Positions 62,037 to 64,000 of a DNA stretch of 64,000 nucleotides are shown here, in pieces (positions within the stretch are counted from its first letter, which is position 1; the number at the start of each line of letters is the position of its first letter). Location: contig NZ_AP025185.1 in NCBI RefSeq assembly GCF_020886115.1, positions 1,426,001 through 1,490,000 on the forward strand. Reading direction: 5' to 3'. Made by a program: the position numbers and the translations under genes. Under the pieces are notes generated by a model. That model saw nothing but the letters and a program-made list of their open reading frames with translations. It had not been told where the DNA came from and made no database searches. Source of the DNA: Flavobacterium ammonificans (GTDB taxonomy: Bacteria; Bacteroidota; Bacteroidia; Flavobacteriales; Flavobacteriaceae).

Positions 62037-64000
62037 TTAACTATTTATTTCAACCAGCTCCCCCTTAGGGGGTTGGGGGGCCTCTTCTGCCAATCTTTGT
62101 AATGCTTTTTTGTAATCTGTTGGCATCACTTTGATAAAGTGTTTTTGTTGATTCTCCCAATCCGCTAAAATTCGTTTTGCTAATGGGCTATTAGTATACA
62201 TAGAATGATTCTTGATCAAACGTCTCAATTTAGTGATGTCTTCAGCTTCGTTTTCTTCGAAAGCGACCATTTCCATATTACAAACGGTTGAATCGAATTT
62301 TCTTTCAGGGTCGTATATGTAAGCAATACCACCACTCATACCCGCTGCAAAGTTTCTACCTGTTTTGCCTAAAATGACTACGTTTCCACCCGTCATGTAT
62401 TCACAACCGTGATCTCCAATTCCTTCTACAACTGCTGTTGCACCCGAATTACGAACTGCAAAACGTTCTCCTGCCATACCGTTGATGTAGGCTTCACCTG
62501 TAATCGCACCGTAAAGGGCAACGTTACCAATGATGATGTTTTCTTCTGGTTTGAAAGTTGCTGTTGGCGGAACTTTGATAATTAATTTACCACCAGAAAG
62601 TCCTTTTCCTAAGTAATCATTACAGTTACCGTGGATTTTGAATGACAATCCATTCGTAGCAAAAGCTCCAAAACTTTGTCCTGCAGAACCTGTAAAGTCT
62701 ACTAAGATCGTATCGTCTGGAAGGCCTTTTGCACCGTATATTTTAGAAATTTCGTTACTTAAAATTGCACCAACTGAACGGTCCGTATTTTTGATATTAA
62801 AAGTAACTCTTGTTTTTTCTTTTCTATAAATAGAAGGAATAGCGGCTTTGATAATATCAAAATCCAATACGTTTTCTAAAGCGTGATCTTGGGTTGTAGT
62901 ATTGTTATTTGGAACTACACTCGCTTTTTCTGGTTTGTAAAGAATAGTTGATAAATCCAAACCATTGGCTTTGTAATGATCGATCGCTTTGTTCACATTT
63001 AATTTTTGTGATTGACCTACCATTTCTTTCAAGGTTCTAAATCCTAATTGCGCCATAATTTGTCGTAACTCTTCAGCAATGAAATACATGAAGTTAATGA
63101 CATGTTCTGGAGTTCCTTTGAAATTCTTTCTCAATTCTGGATCCTGTGTAGCGATTCCAACCGGACACGTATTCAAGTGACAAGCTCTCATCATAATACA
63201 ACCTGAAGCTACTAATGGAGCAGTTGCAAATCCGAATTCTTCAGCTCCTAATAAAGCAGCGATAGCTACGTCACGGCCGGTTTTTAATTGTCCGTCACAC
63301 TCTAAAACGACACGGCTTCTTAAGTCATTTAGAATCAAGGTTTGTTGTGCTTCGGCTAATCCTAATTCCCATGGAATACCGGTATGTTGTAATGAAGTCA
63401 ATGGTGCAGCACCTGTTCCTCCATCGTATCCTGAAATTAAGATGACGTCAGCTTTTGCTTTGGCAACACCCGCAGCAATAGTTCCAACTCCAACTTCAGA
63501 AACTAATTTTACGTTTACACGTGCTTCACGGTTGGCATTTTTCAAGTCAAATATCAATTGTGATAAATCTTCAATAGAGTAAATATCGTGGTGTGGAGGA
63601 GGAGAAATCAAACCAACATAAGGTGTTGAATTTCTTGTTTCTGCAATCCAAGGCACTACTTTTTCTCCAGGAAGTTGACCACCTTCACCAGGTTTTGCTC
63701 CTTGAGCCATTTTAATTTGTATTTCTTTGGCATTAGTCAAATAGTTTATTGACACACCAAAACGACCTGATGCAACTTGTTTGATAGCACTATTTCTTGA
63801 ATCTCCATTTAATTCTTTTTGGAAACGTTTTGGATCTTCTCCACCTTCTCCAGAGTTACTTTTGCCACCAATTCTATTCATGGCTATAGCCAAATTCTCG
63901 TGTGCTTCAGAACTAATTGAACCATACGACATAGCACCCGTTTTGAATTTCTTAACGATTTCTGTCCAAGGTTCTACTTCGTCAATAGATATTGGGTCTA
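62037..64000 (-). CDS. gltB: Glutamate synthase large subunit, C-terminal part, runs off the right edge
   Basis: About 654 residues of the C-terminal part are inside the window, continuing without a stop to 64000. They hold the FMN-binding synthase domain: [50 protein letters not shown], the 3Fe-4S cysteines in [15 protein letters not shown], and the GxGxG beta-helix domain ([23 protein letters not shown] and after). The last residues before the stop, APQPPKGEL, are encoded by a G+C-rich palindromic repeat and are followed by VEINS. It makes glutamate from glutamine and 2-oxoglutarate with GltD. Confidence 0.95.
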   Translation of the reverse strand, partial: DPISIDEVEPWTEIVKKFKTGAMSYGSISSEAHENLAIAMNRIGGKSNSGEGGEDPKRFQKELNGDSRNSAIKQVASGRFGVSINYLTNAKEIQIKMAQGAKPGEGGQLPGEKVVPWIAETRNSTPYVGLISPPPHHDIYSIEDLSQLIFDLKNANREARVNVKLVSEVGVGTIAAGVAKAKADVILISGYDGGTGAAPLTSLQHTGIPWELGLAEAQQTLILNDLRSRVVLECDGQLKTGRDVAIAALLGAEEFGFATAPLVASGCIMMRACHLNTCPVGIATQDPELRKNFKGTPEHVINFMYFIAEELRQIMAQLGFRTLKEMVGQSQKLNVNKAIDHYKANGLDLSTILYKPEKASVVPNNNTTTQDHALENVLDFDIIKAAIPSIYRKEKTRVTFNIKNTDRSVGAILSNEISKIYGAKGLPDDTILVDFTGSAGQSFGAFATNGLSFKIHGNCNDYLGKGLSGGKLIIKVPPTATFKPEENIIIGNVALYGAITGEAYINGMAGERFAVRNSGATAVVEGIGDHGCEYMTGGNVVILGKTGRNFAAGMSGGIAYIYDPERKFDSTVCNMEMVAFEENEAEDITKLRRLIKNHSMYTNSPLAKRILADWENQQKHFIKVMPTDYKKALQRLAEEAPQPPKGELVEINS
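62057..62083 (-). repeat. G+C-rich palindromic repeat inside the gltB 3' end
   Basis: On the minus strand it reads AGGCCCCCCAACCCCCTAA then GGGGGAGC, with a CCCCC-tta-GGGGG hairpin at 62060-62072. It aligns with the element at 61940-61972 in the opposite orientation. It encodes APQPPKGEL, so it has been taken into the coding sequence. Confidence 0.85.

Overview
This window is a gene-dense, low-G+C stretch of chromosome from a member of the Bacteroidota, almost certainly Flavobacteriaceae and most like Flavobacterium. The evidence is family-level resemblance of nearly every protein, flavobacterial hypothetical families (DUF4252, DUF6048, DUF6452, DUF6095, DUF6787, TIGR02757), repeated promoters of the type TTTG-N18-23-TAnnTTTG, and few purine-rich Shine-Dalgarno sites. 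No prophage, transposase, CRISPR array or secondary-metabolite cluster was seen. The content is mostly housekeeping, with one small accessory module (a HigBA-type toxin-antitoxin pair).

Layout. 1-1.3 kb: edge of a minus-strand gene, a secreted DUF4252 protein, a 78-bp tandem repeat ending in a long hairpin, and a minus-strand tRNA operon (Lys-Lys-Leu). 1.3-13.6 kb: shikimate kinase, a PRTase/S4-protein pair, a PPIase-like lipoprotein, a conserved gene of unknown function, a PhnP-like metallohydrolase, a four-gene minus operon (esterase, DUF4870, a degenerate dihydroorotase, a BatA-type protein), a lactonase and a DEAD-box helicase. 13.6-21 kb: a candidate small RNA, a TIGR02757 gene, a LolD-like ATPase, serine biosynthesis (serC-serA), and an acyl-CoA reductase divergent from a ferredoxin. 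21-30 kb: TonB receptor, YchF, topoisomerase IV (parE, parC) with an inverted-repeat element between the subunits. 30-38.8 kb: a minus-strand series (TerC, lipoprotein, pentapeptide protein, MurQ, PH-domain protein, ZIP transporter, methyltransferase) followed by RNA-modification genes (THUMP methyltransferase, RlmD). 38.9-46.2 kb: tgt, LptF/G permease, EamA transporter, accA, dnaB and a secreted protein of unknown role. 46.2-51.3 kb: higBA, a secreted nuclease-like protein, and the translation operon thrS-infC-rpmI-rplT. 51.5-64 kb: pyrD, HMG-CoA lyase, guaB, purB, a TrmH methyltransferase, a PafA-type phosphatase, lysA, gltD and gltB, the last running off the right edge.

Functional themes are nucleotide synthesis (pyrD, guaB, purB, a PRTase, a likely non-catalytic PyrC homologue), amino-acid synthesis (aroK, serA, serC, lysA, gltBD), translation and RNA modification, and DNA replication/topology.

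No completely new multigene system is evident. The best leads are: a promoter-to-terminator unit that looks like a free-standing structured small RNA at about 13.79-13.88 kb; a queuine tRNA-ribosyltransferase whose three zinc-site cysteines are all replaced; a dihydroorotase homologue lacking its metal-binding histidines; a G+C-rich palindromic repeat that forms the C-terminal codons of gltB and has a relative in the gltD-gltB gap; an element with imperfect terminal inverted repeats between parE and parC; and a higBA promoter with a perfect 9-bp inverted-repeat operator and almost no leader.
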